Part shown: positions 53,882 to 61,752 of the stretch, piece by piece | Position numbering within the stretch: the first letter of the stretch is position 1 | Layout: the number at the start of each line of letters is the position of its first letter | From: Pacificispira spongiicola | GTDB lineage: Bacteria > Pseudomonadota > Alphaproteobacteria > UBA8366 > Aestuariispiraceae | Assembly (NCBI RefSeq): GCF_012926505.1 | Contig: NZ_JABBNT010000004.1 | Coordinates: forward strand, 310,001-374,000 | DNA length: 64,000 nucleotides | Direction: 5' to 3' | Made by a program: the position numbers and the translations under genes | Notes under the pieces: generated by a model | What the model was told of the DNA's origin: nothing | Databases searched by the model: none | What the model saw: only the letters and a program-made list of their open reading frames with translations

Positions 53882-54267
53882 GAAAAATACCCTCTTTAGC
53901 CATGCCCGAAGCTTCGCGCCGCGGCCCGGTCAAGTCCAGCCCGAAGCGCGTCGATTGCGTGATTAAAAATTATGCAACAATCGGAAATGGCTAAAAAATA
54001 GACAATTTTGTTTGTGCGGCGCAACAGTTCTCAAAGATGATCTTTTTTTAACTATCTGAAAAGCAACGATTTTCATGAAAACGTCAAATTGGCACGCATC
54101 TTGTTATATCGGAGGGTGAACCTTGTGCGCTGCAGCAATGCGCGCTGCTGTGACGGCGGCCAAGCGGTGCGGGAGGGGGAGTTACATGCAAACGAGGGTT
54201 TCCCCCTTTGTGTGACACGGAATCTGGGACGTCACGACGGGGAATTCACGATGAATGGGGAAAAGCG
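53882..54267 (+). promoter_or_regulatory. Nitrogen-responsive leader/promoter region of glnK-amtB
   Basis: A 386-base non-coding gap with an AT-rich centre (53960-54080) and the sigma-54 promoter at 54089-54105. Upstream, TTGTGCGGCGCAA (54014-54026) is a short dyad that might be an enhancer half-site for NtrC, though it is not a close match. AAGATGATCTT followed by a T-run (54037-54053) resembles a small hairpin. The roughly 150-base transcribed leader repeats GCGCTGC twice (54128, 54141). GGGGAAAAGCG precedes the glnK ATG. Confidence 0.5.
54089..54105 (+). promoter_or_regulatory. Sigma-54 promoter of glnK-amtB
   Basis: TTGGCACGCATCTTGTT matches the -24/-12 consensus YTGGCACG-N4-TTGCW except T for C in the -12 GC. 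GG and GT are separated by exactly 10 bases. It lies 163 bases before glnK, fitting NtrC-type control of ammonium transport in nitrogen limitation. Confidence 0.8.
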
Positions 54268-54606
54268 ATGAAATTGATCATGGCCATCATCAAGCCCTTC
54301 AAGCTGGACGATGTGCGTGAGGCTTTGACGGCCTTGGGCGTTCAGGGGCTGACGGCGACCGAAGTTAAAGGTTTCGGACGTCAAAAAGGGCAGACCGAAG
54401 TTTATCGCGGGGCCGAATACTCCGTGAGCTTCCTGCCGAAGGTCAAAATTGAAGTTGTTGTGCCCGCCGATATGGCGGCCAGCACGGTCGAAGCGATCCA
54501 GAAGGCCGGCAACACCGGACGGATTGGCGACGGCAAGATTTTCGTTCTCGACGTCGCGCAGGCCATGCGAATTCGCACCGGCGAAACCGACGCTGACGCG
54601 CTATAA
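54268..54606 (+). CDS. glnK: Nitrogen regulatory protein P-II (GlnK type)
   Basis: A 112-residue trimeric nitrogen sensor. The T-loop TEVYRGAEYSVSFLPK carries the uridylylation site Tyr51, and the ATP/2-oxoglutarate region is KAGNTGRIGDGKIFVLDV. The ATG at 54268 is fixed by the invariant MKLIMAIIKPFKLDDVREAL start. Thirteen bases separate it from amtB, so it controls the channel directly by binding it. Expression from a sigma-54 promoter is predicted. Confidence 0.97.
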   Translation: MKLIMAIIKPFKLDDVREALTALGVQGLTATEVKGFGRQKGQTEVYRGAEYSVSFLPKVKIEVVVPADMAASTVEAIQKAGNTGRIGDGKIFVLDVAQAMRIRTGETDADAL

Positions 54607-54619
54607 GGAGGTGGATTCA

Positions 54620-55939
54620 ATGAGCGTATCGATGATCAAACGCGTCGCGCTTGTCGGTGGGGTTGTTGCCGCCGCGACGCTGGCGGCCGGGCCCGCCATG
54701 GCGGAAGTTCCGCTGGAGACCGGCTATATCTTCAACACTCTGTCCTTCCTGCTGCACGGCTTCCTGGTCATGTGGATGGCCGCAGGTTTCGCCATGCTGG
54801 AAGCGGGCCTCGTCCGCTCCAAGAACACGGCGACCCAATGCCTGAAGAACATTGCCATCTATTCCATCGCCGGTCTGATGTTCTACATCGTCGGCTACAA
54901 CCTGATGTATCTCGACGTTTCCGGCTGGATCGGCACGTTCTCCATCTGGGATGCGGGCGAAATTCCGGCCGCTGACGCGCTGGAAGGCGGCGAATATTCC
55001 GCCGGTTCCGACTGGTTCTTCCAGATGGTCTTCGTTGCGACCACCGCCTCCATCGTGTCCGGCACGGTTGCCGAACGCGTGAAGCTGTGGCCGTTCTTCC
55101 TGTTCACGGTGATCCTGACCGCCATCCTCTACCCGATCCAGGGCTCCTGGAGCTGGGGCGGCGGCTGGCTCAGCGAAGCGGGCTTCCTGGACTTCGCCGG
55201 GTCGAGCATCGTTCACTCTGCCGGTGGTTGGGCCGCGCTGGCCGGTGCCATCGTCATCGGTGCGCGTAAGGGCAAATACGGCGCCGACGGCTCCATTCAC
55301 CCGATGCCGGGTTCCAACCTGCCGCTCGCGACGCTGGGTACCTTCGTCCTGTGGCTCGGCTGGTTCGGCTTCAACGGCGGCTCGCAGCTCGCCATGGGCA
55401 CGATGGAAGACGTCTCCGCGATCGGCACGATCTACATCAACACCAACCTGGCCGCGGCTGCCGGTGTCGTCGTCGCGATGATCCTGACGCAGATCCTCTA
55501 CAAGAAGATCGACCTGACCATGGCGCTGAACGGCGCGCTGGCGGGTCTCGTCTCGATCACCGCCGAACCGCTGGCTCCGTCCCCGATGCTCGCCATCTTC
55601 GTCGGCGCTGTCGGTGCGGTCCTGGTTGTGATCGTCGTGCCGCTGCTGGACAAGCTGAAAGTTGACGACGTTGTCGGCGCCATTCCGGTCCACTTGGTCT
55701 GCGGCATCTGGGGTACGATCGCCGTCGTCCTCTCGAACAGTGACGCGACCTTCGTCGGCCAGCTGACTGGCATCATCGGCATCGGCGTCTTCATGTTCGT
55801 CACCAGCCTGATCGTCTGGTTCGTGATGAAGGTGACCATCGGTGTCCGTGCCTCCGAGGAAGACGAAATGATCGGCCTCGATAAAGCGGACCTGGGTATG
55901 GAAGCCTATCCGGACTTCGGGGTCACTTCCTCGAAGTAA
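54620..55939 (+). CDS. amtB: Ammonium transporter AmtB
   Basis: A 439-residue channel with a cleavable signal peptide (AGPAMAE, about residue 28) and eleven membrane helices. The twin-His pore pair is in SSIVHSAGGWAAL and IPVHLVCGIWG, with the outer aromatic gate in the GFAMLEAGLVRSKN region. AAGGAGGTG is a near-perfect Shine-Dalgarno. It pairs with glnK in the standard order and ends at a strong terminator. Confidence 0.98.
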   Translation: MSVSMIKRVALVGGVVAAATLAAGPAMAEVPLETGYIFNTLSFLLHGFLVMWMAAGFAMLEAGLVRSKNTATQCLKNIAIYSIAGLMFYIVGYNLMYLDVSGWIGTFSIWDAGEIPAADALEGGEYSAGSDWFFQMVFVATTASIVSGTVAERVKLWPFFLFTVILTAILYPIQGSWSWGGGWLSEAGFLDFAGSSIVHSAGGWAALAGAIVIGARKGKYGADGSIHPMPGSNLPLATLGTFVLWLGWFGFNGGSQLAMGTMEDVSAIGTIYINTNLAAAAGVVVAMILTQILYKKIDLTMALNGALAGLVSITAEPLAPSPMLAIFVGAVGAVLVVIVVPLLDKLKVDDVVGAIPVHLVCGIWGTIAVVLSNSDATFVGQLTGIIGIGVFMFVTSLIVWFVMKVTIGVRASEEDEMIGLDKADLGMEAYPDFGVTSSK

Positions 55940-55970
55940 GACACGACAGTAATTTCAATCCCGCGACTTA

Positions 55971-56004
55971 CCCCGGAGGGTCTCCCCTCCGGGGTCTTTT
56001 TTTT
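55971..56004 (+). terminator. Rho-independent terminator after amtB
   Basis: CCCCGGAGGG, loop TCTC, CCCTCCGGGG, then TCTTTTTTTT. A 10-bp GC stem with a clear U-run, 31 bases after the amtB stop. Confidence 0.95.
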
Positions 56005-56187
56005 GGGCGCGTCGTGGCGGCTTTCTCGGGCGGGTCAGTGGAAGATGTTTGCGCGATTGGATCGCACCCCATATTTAGTATAGACTACGTTATAGGCGTA
56101 TCCGTGCATTCAAGGCTTCTATACTTGGTGAAGAATTGGCGGTTTTCCGGGGGCCGAACGGAATGGCCCGCGAGAATCGGAGAAGGT

Positions 56188-57405
56188 ATGACCGTTTCCC
56201 GTCTGGATCTTTTGAAGAACAATCCCTATCGGCGCCTGGCGGAACTGCTGGGCGACGCGGAACCGGGCAAGGAGCCCCTGTTCCTACAGGTCGGGGAACC
56301 GCAGGACGCGGTGCCGGACATCGTGGCCCGCGAAGTCGCGGCCAATGCGGCGCTGTTCGGTAAGTATCCACCCCCGAACGGATCGCCCGGCTATCAGGAT
56401 GCGGTCGCGCGATGGCTGGAGCGACGCTATGGCCTGAACGTTGGATCGGTGGATGCGGGGCGTCAGGTGCTCGCGCTGTGCGGGACCCGGGAAGGTCTGT
56501 TTCAGGCGGCGCTGGTCGCGATTCTGCGCAAGCGGGAAAGGCTGAATCCGTCGGAGACGCCCGCCGTGCTGCTGCCCAATCCCATGTATCATGTTTATTT
56601 CGGCGGCGCCGTCGTGGGGGAGGCGGACCCGATCCTGGTCAACGCGGATGCCGAGACGGGCTTCGTCCCGGATTTCGCGGGATTGCCGACGGAGGTTCTG
56701 GACCGAGCGGCGATCTGTTATTTCTGCACCCCGGGCAACCCGACCGGTGCAGTGGCGAAGCGTGCGGATATCACGCGCATGCTGGCGCTTGCCCGAAAAC
56801 ACGATTTCGTCCTGGCCGTGGATGAATGCTATTCCGAAATCTGGTTCGATACCCCGCCCGCGGGCGGTTTCGACGCGGCGGTCGATCTGGGGGGCGATAC
56901 CTCGCATTTGCTGGTGCTGAATTCGCTGTCGAAGCGGTCGGGATCGCCCGGTCTGCGTTGCGGATTCGTCGCGGGTGATCCGGCGCTGATCGAATCTTTC
57001 GCGATGCTGCGCAGCTATGGCGGGGCGCAGGTTCCGGGGCCGTTGATGGCGGCGGGGGAAGCCCTGTGGCGCGATGAAGCGCATGTGGAGGAAAACCGGC
57101 GGCACTATTCGCAACTGGTGGCGATCGCGGATCGGCATCTGGCGGGCGTTCCCGGCTATGTCCGGCCGGAAGCCGGTTTTTTCCTGTGGCTGGACACGAC
57201 GAAGACCATTGGGGATGGGGAAACGGCGGCGAAGCGGTTATGGTCGGAAGTGGGCGTGAAGGCCCTGCCCGGACGCTATATGGCACGCCCCGATCCGGAA
57301 ACCGGCGGCACGCCGGGAGACGCCTATATCCGACTGGCGCTGGTCCACGATCCGGCGCGTGTCGAGGAGGCGATGTCGCGTGTCGCTTCCGTACTGAAAG
57401 ACTGA
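56188..57405 (+). CDS. Class I/II aminotransferase, succinyldiaminopimelate-transaminase-like
   Basis: A 405-residue PLP enzyme. The PLP lysine is in LNSLSKRSGSPGLRCGFVAG, the NPTG loop is CTPGNPTGAVAKRADI and the cofactor aspartate and tyrosine are in AVDECYSEIWFD. The N-terminus NPYRRLAELL and GEPQD resemble DapC enzymes of lysine/peptidoglycan precursor synthesis, which is my best guess. GGAGAAGGT precedes the ATG at 56188; the frame is open 58 codons upstream but starts inside the amtB terminator region. It is 16 bases before ftsK. Confidence 0.88.
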   Translation: MTVSRLDLLKNNPYRRLAELLGDAEPGKEPLFLQVGEPQDAVPDIVAREVAANAALFGKYPPPNGSPGYQDAVARWLERRYGLNVGSVDAGRQVLALCGTREGLFQAALVAILRKRERLNPSETPAVLLPNPMYHVYFGGAVVGEADPILVNADAETGFVPDFAGLPTEVLDRAAICYFCTPGNPTGAVAKRADITRMLALARKHDFVLAVDECYSEIWFDTPPAGGFDAAVDLGGDTSHLLVLNSLSKRSGSPGLRCGFVAGDPALIESFAMLRSYGGAQVPGPLMAAGEALWRDEAHVEENRRHYSQLVAIADRHLAGVPGYVRPEAGFFLWLDTTKTIGDGETAAKRLWSEVGVKALPGRYMARPDPETGGTPGDAYIRLALVHDPARVEEAMSRVASVLKD

Positions 57406-57421
57406 CGACAGGACCGAAATC

Positions 57422-59812
57422 ATGGCGGCGAAGACGCAGGAAAAATCGGCCTTTCTTCCGGCCGGAACGACCGACTATTTGAAGCGACGCGGCGTCGAAG
57501 CGTCGGGCATCGCGCTGATCGTCGTGGCGCTGGCCTATTTCGCGGCCCTGGTATCGTACAATGCGGCCGATCCGTCGCCGAACTATGCCAGTGATCGCCT
57601 GCCGACGAATCTGTTGGGCCTGCCGGGCGCCTTCGTGTCCGATGTCGCTCTGCAGAGCCTGGGGCTCGCGGCCTATATGGGCGTACCGCTGCTGGCCGGA
57701 TGGGGGTGGCGGTTACTGGTCGACCGTACCTTGCCGCGTGCCTGGATCCGCTTGGCGCTGACGCCGGTTCTGATCCTGTTGGCCGCCATGACGCTTGCCG
57801 GGTTCGCGACGCCGAACGGCTGGGCGCTGGCGGTCGGAATGGGTGGCGTCCTGGGCGATATGGTGATGAACGGCCTGACGGAACTGCTGGTCCGCTTCAA
57901 CGCCCCGCCGGTGGAACGCAGTTGGATTTCCCTCGCGGCGATCCTGCCGACCATAGGGATCGCACTATATGGCTTCGGGATCACGCTGTCGGAATGGCGT
58001 CAGGTGGCGCAGCGCAGTTGGACGGGGACGCTTGCGACTTTCGGCCTGCTTCGCAAGGTCGACAGGGTCGGCCCGGTGGTGAAAGACCTGTTGACGCGCG
58101 GGGAAGGGCGGATCGAACCGACCCTGAAACCGGCCGTGAGAAAGGCGTTGCCGGCCCGCAAGGCGCCGGTCGCAGCCCGTCCGCAGCGCGACGACCGGGT
58201 GGAAACGCCGGAATCGACCAAGCCGTCCAAACGGGCGGAGGCGCAACGGCAGATCACGCTGGACCTGCCGCCCCAGGATGGCGAATTCCACCTGCCGCCG
58301 CTGGATATCCTAGTGGACCGCCAACCGGACCCGGACGACCAGACGCAGAACAGCGAGGGATTGGAACAGAACGCCCGCATGCTGGAAGGCGTGTTGGAGG
58401 ATTTCGGCGTGAAGGGCGAAATCGTGAAGGTCCGCCCGGGCCCGGTCGTGACCCTGTACGAATTGGAACCCGCGCCGGGCACGAAGACCAGTCGCGTGAT
58501 CGGCCTCGCCGACGATATCGCGCGGTCGATGTCCGCCGTGTCGGTGCGTATCGCGACGGTTCCGGGCCGCAGCGTCATCGGCATCGAATTGCCGAACGCG
58601 CGGCGGGAGATGGTCGGCTTCCGCGAATTGGTGGCATCCGAAACCTATGACCGGTCCAAGGCGAAGCTGCCGCTGATCCTGGGGAAGGATATCGGCGGAA
58701 CGCCGGAAGTCGTGGATTTGGCGACCATGCCGCACTTGCTGATCGCCGGGACGACCGGGTCGGGCAAATCGGTCGGCATGAACACGATGATCCTGTCACT
58801 GCTCTACAAGATGTCGCCGGATCAGTGCCGTTTCATCATGGTCGACCCGAAGATGCTGGAATTGTCGATCTATGACGGGATTCCGCATCTGCTGGCCCCG
58901 GTCGTGACCGATCCGAAAAAGGCCGTGGTCGCCCTGAAATGGGCGGTGCGGGAAATGGAAGACCGCTACCGCGCTATGTCCAAATTGGGCGTGCGGAATA
59001 TCGAAGGCTACAACAAGCGCGTCGCGGAGGCGGAACGGAAGGGCGAGGTCATCACCCGCCGCGTCCAGACCGGTTTCGATCCGGATACCAGCAAGCCGAT
59101 TTTCGAGGACGAACCGCTCGACCTCACGCCGCTACCCTATATCGTCATCATGGTCGACGAGATGGCGGATTTGATGCTGGTCGCGGGCAAGGATATCGAG
59201 GCGACGATCCAGCGTCTGGCGCAGATGGCGCGCGCCGCCGGTCTCCACTTGATCATGGCGACGCAACGTCCGTCGGTCGACGTCATTACCGGCACGATCA
59301 AGGCGAACTTCCCGACGCGAATTTCCTTCCAGGTCACGTCCAAGATCGACAGCCGCACCATCCTGGGCGAACAGGGGGCGGAACAGCTGTTGGGCCGCGG
59401 GGATATGTTGCACATGGCCGGCGGCGGTCGGATCACGCGCGTGCACGGCCCCTTCGTCGACGATACCGAGGTCGAAGCCGTTTGCCAGTATTTGAAGGCA
59501 CAAGGCGCACCGGCCTATGTTGACAGCGTGACGGACGAGGACGATATGTCAGGCGGTTTCGATACCGATGTCAGCGGCGCGTCGTCGATGGGCGGTGGAG
59601 AAGGCGGAAGCGGTGAAGACGCTCTCTACGACCAGGCGGTTGCCCTGGTCGCGCGGGAGGGTAAATGTTCCACCAGCTTCGTGCAGCGTCATCTCCAGAT
59701 CGGGTACAACCGCGCGGCGCGCATCGTCGAGCGGATGGAAAAGGAAGGTGTTGTCAGTGCTGCGAACCATGTCGGAAAACGCGAAGTCCTGGTCGGCGAT
59801 CATTCGGCCTAG
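57422..59812 (+). CDS. ftsK: DNA translocase FtsK
   Basis: A 796-residue septal DNA pump. Four membrane segments occur in residues 25-190, then a short Pro/Arg-rich linker (about 215-290, much shorter than in E. coli), and then the RecA-like motor with Walker A AGTTGSGKSVGMN (about residue 442) and Walker B YIVIMVDEMADLM. The C-terminal gamma domain (about 730-796; LYDQAVALVAREGKCSTSFVQRHLQIGYNRAARIVERME, ends LYDQAVALV and NRAARIVERM) reads KOPS sites and activates XerCD. Its end overlaps lolA by 44 bases. Confidence 0.98.
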   Translation: MAAKTQEKSAFLPAGTTDYLKRRGVEASGIALIVVALAYFAALVSYNAADPSPNYASDRLPTNLLGLPGAFVSDVALQSLGLAAYMGVPLLAGWGWRLLVDRTLPRAWIRLALTPVLILLAAMTLAGFATPNGWALAVGMGGVLGDMVMNGLTELLVRFNAPPVERSWISLAAILPTIGIALYGFGITLSEWRQVAQRSWTGTLATFGLLRKVDRVGPVVKDLLTRGEGRIEPTLKPAVRKALPARKAPVAARPQRDDRVETPESTKPSKRAEAQRQITLDLPPQDGEFHLPPLDILVDRQPDPDDQTQNSEGLEQNARMLEGVLEDFGVKGEIVKVRPGPVVTLYELEPAPGTKTSRVIGLADDIARSMSAVSVRIATVPGRSVIGIELPNARREMVGFRELVASETYDRSKAKLPLILGKDIGGTPEVVDLATMPHLLIAGTTGSGKSVGMNTMILSLLYKMSPDQCRFIMVDPKMLELSIYDGIPHLLAPVVTDPKKAVVALKWAVREMEDRYRAMSKLGVRNIEGYNKRVAEAERKGEVITRRVQTGFDPDTSKPIFEDEPLDLTPLPYIVIMVDEMADLMLVAGKDIEATIQRLAQMARAAGLHLIMATQRPSVDVITGTIKANFPTRISFQVTSKIDSRTILGEQGAEQLLGRGDMLHMAGGGRITRVHGPFVDDTEVEAVCQYLKAQGAPAYVDSVTDEDDMSGGFDTDVSGASSMGGGEGGSGEDALYDQAVALVAREGKCSTSFVQRHLQIGYNRAARIVERMEKEGVVSAANHVGKREVLVGDHSA

Positions 59813-60503
59813 GCTGTTCGTAAGCGCCCTTCTTTCCGCTCTTTTGTTGATCGTCGGGACCGTATCGGCCCCGAGCCCAACCTTGGCCCAGCAATCGAAT
59901 TCCTGGACCGATCCCAATGCGCCGCTTGTCGGCACCGACCGGCAGCCCCTGGGGCCGTCGGAACAGGCGATCCTGTTCAACGAAATCGAATCCTATTTCG
60001 ACGGTATCGATACGCTGCGGTCCAAGTTCCTGCAGTTCAACATGGACAACAGCGTCTATTCCGGGACCCTGACGATGGATCGGCCCGGTAAGATGCGGAT
60101 CGAATATGACGATCCGATCCCCTATCTGATCGTTTCGGATGGGGATTTCTACATCTTCGTCGACAAGGAATTGAAGGAAGTCAGCTATATCCCACTGGGC
60201 TTGACCCCTGCGAATATGCTGCTGCGGAAACCGATGAAGCTGCAGGAAGATCTGACCGTCGTCGATGCGGCACGCGATCAAGGGATGCTGTTCATCACCG
60301 TGGCGCAGAATGAAGCGCCCGATGCGGGCACGTTGACGCTGACCTTTCAGGAAGATCCGCTGACCCTGCGGCAGTGGACCGTGATCGACGCACAGGGCCT
60401 GATTACGCGGGTTGTTCTGGAAAATGTCGAAACGGGAATCCCGCTGGACCGCGATCAGTTCTTCTTCGCGGACCCTTGGATTGGGAAGCGTCAGAACAAC
60501 TGA
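59769..60503 (+). CDS. lolA: Outer-membrane lipoprotein carrier LolA
   Basis: Periplasmic chaperone for lipoproteins; 244 residues from the ATG at 59769, which lies inside the ftsK end. It has a signal peptide (LFVSALLSALLLIVGTVSA, cleavage near LAQQ), then the LolA fold: IESYFDGIDTLRSKFLQFN, SGTLTMDRPGKMRIEYD and VSDGDFYIFVDKELKEVSY. GTG at 59757, with AGGAAGG 8 bases upstream, is an alternative start. The ftsK-lolA pairing is conserved. Confidence 0.93.
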   Translation: MSENAKSWSAIIRPRLFVSALLSALLLIVGTVSAPSPTLAQQSNSWTDPNAPLVGTDRQPLGPSEQAILFNEIESYFDGIDTLRSKFLQFNMDNSVYSGTLTMDRPGKMRIEYDDPIPYLIVSDGDFYIFVDKELKEVSYIPLGLTPANMLLRKPMKLQEDLTVVDAARDQGMLFITVAQNEAPDAGTLTLTFQEDPLTLRQWTVIDAQGLITRVVLENVETGIPLDRDQFFFADPWIGKRQNN

Positions 60504-60512
60504 CGCGTATTC

Positions 60513-61295
60513 CTATCCGAAAGAATAGGCGTCCATGGCGAGGATCGAATACATGACCTCGTCATGCAGGCGTTTCGCCTTATTCAACCCGCCCGCGCCC
60601 ATGGCGACGAAGATCGGCAGGAAATGTTCGTCCGTCGGATGATTGCGTTTCCCCTCGGGTGCGGTGTCGAAATCTTCCAGCGCGACCAAATCGTTCTTCG
60701 CGATCGCATCGGCCACCCATTTCTGGAAGGTCAGAACCCAGTCCTTCGGATCGACGGAACCGTGCAAATAGGCGGGCCTGAATTCACGCAGGTTATGCGT
60801 CAGACTGCCTGACGCGAAGATCAGAATTCCTTCGTCCCGTAGCGATCCCAGCGCTTCACCGATTGCATGGTGGTAGGCCGCGCCGCGGTGGGGCTGGATC
60901 GACAGTTGGATGACGGGAATATCCGCATCGGGATACATCAACTCCAGCGGTACCCAGGCGCCATGGTCCAGGCCGCGCGTGCCGTCCAGGGCCGCGTCCT
61001 TGAGCCCGGCGTCTTGCAGGATATCGACGACGCGCTGCGCCAGATCCGGTGCCCCCGGCGGTTCGTAGCGCATGGCATAGAGTTCCGGCGGAAAGCCGTA
61101 GAAGTCGTGGATCGTCGTTTGCCGCGCCAGGGACGACACGCGCGGCGCGCTGGTTTCCCAATGGGCTGAAATCGCCAGGATCGCCTTCGGGCGGGACAGG
61201 TCGGCGGGCAGCGCCTTCAGAAAGTCGCGGGTCGGGCAATCCGTCATGCCCAGCGTCGGGGCACCGTGAGACACGAAGAGAGCAGGTAACGTCAT
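60513..61295 (-). CDS. Class III extradiol dioxygenase, DODA/YgiD type
   Basis: A 260-residue LigB-fold enzyme. Metal-site histidines are visible in LFVSHGAPTLG (His10), AISAHWETSAP and TRGLDHGAWVPLELMYP, with another catalytic His in LTHNLREF. TTIHDFYGFPPELY is characteristic of the 4,5-DOPA dioxygenase extradiol group. The natural substrate is a catechol of unknown identity. The gene is convergent with lolA (9 bases between stops). The putative small RNA at 61433 lies upstream of it on the same strand. Confidence 0.9.
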   Translation of the reverse strand: MTLPALFVSHGAPTLGMTDCPTRDFLKALPADLSRPKAILAISAHWETSAPRVSSLARQTTIHDFYGFPPELYAMRYEPPGAPDLAQRVVDILQDAGLKDAALDGTRGLDHGAWVPLELMYPDADIPVIQLSIQPHRGAAYHHAIGEALGSLRDEGILIFASGSLTHNLREFRPAYLHGSVDPKDWVLTFQKWVADAIAKNDLVALEDFDTAPEGKRNHPTDEHFLPIFVAMGAGGLNKAKRLHDEVMYSILAMDAYSFG

Positions 61296-61432
61296 CGCTA
61301 TTGACCTTCGAAAGGCGGTGATTGTTTCATTACTGAATATGGTTGAACGAAAAGTTTTTGAATAGATACGTTCGAGGAAACAGTCTGAGACTGAAAGATA
61401 AACGCCGCTGTCGGAGGCCGAAATGGGGCGTT

Positions 61433-61545
61433 GAAAATGAAAGCGCCCCGTCTCGGGGGAGGGGGAGAGACGAGGCGCCGGCCTTTCGAGAAGGCACTGG
61501 AAGCGTCGCCGTTCGTTGGGGGAGGAGGAGGGCGCCGCTTCCTAT
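61433..61545 (-). ncRNA. Putative anti-Shine-Dalgarno small RNA (CcsR/cuckoo-like)
   Basis: Read on the minus strand this is a three-hairpin RNA. Hairpin 1 (61542-61499) pairs GGAAGCGGCGCC with GGCGACGCTTCC (one mismatch) around a loop with CTCCTCCTCCCCC. A small stem GCCTT/AAGGC follows (61495-61481). Hairpin 3 (61478-61443) pairs GCGCCTCGTCTC with GAGACGGGGCGC, all 12 pairs formed with one U-G wobble, around TCCCCCTCCCCC, and is followed by TTTCATTTTC as terminator tail. On the plus strand the wobble would be a C-A mismatch, which favours the minus strand. Loops complementary to ribosome binding sites are the hallmark of alphaproteobacterial CcsR/cuckoo RNAs. The rest of the 61296-61752 gap holds no gene. 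Confidence 0.6.
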
Positions 61546-61654
61546 TGAGGGGTATATGGTCCCTCACACCCGAAATGTAGAGTGAACAATTCGCAGCCCC
61601 GATATGAATCTGGCGCATAGCTCCGCCCCTTGGAATCGAAAGGCGGTGGAACGG

Positions 61655-61692
61655 CCCTTGCCAAGCTCCCTTGCCAAGGCCCCTTGCCAAGG
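61655..61692. repeat. Three tandem 13-bp repeats upstream of pepP
   Basis: CCCTTGCCAAG occurs three times at exact 13-base spacing (61655, 61668, 61681). CTTGCCAAG is itself palindromic. It lies 61 bases before pepP and could be a regulator binding array or simply an unstable minisatellite. Confidence 0.7.
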
Positions 61693-61752
61693 CGGTGCGC
61701 GGTTCATAGCTTCGTCATGTTACAGTCCACCAGTCGTTTCGAGGATATATCC

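Noticed and set aside
54089-54271. 60-codon open frame in the glnK leader
   Set aside because: It begins on top of the sigma-54 promoter and has no ribosome binding site; it would not be transcribed from its start.
61343-61585. Plus-strand open frame across the small RNA region
   Set aside because: No ribosome binding site or domain; the region is better explained by the paired stems of a minus-strand RNA.
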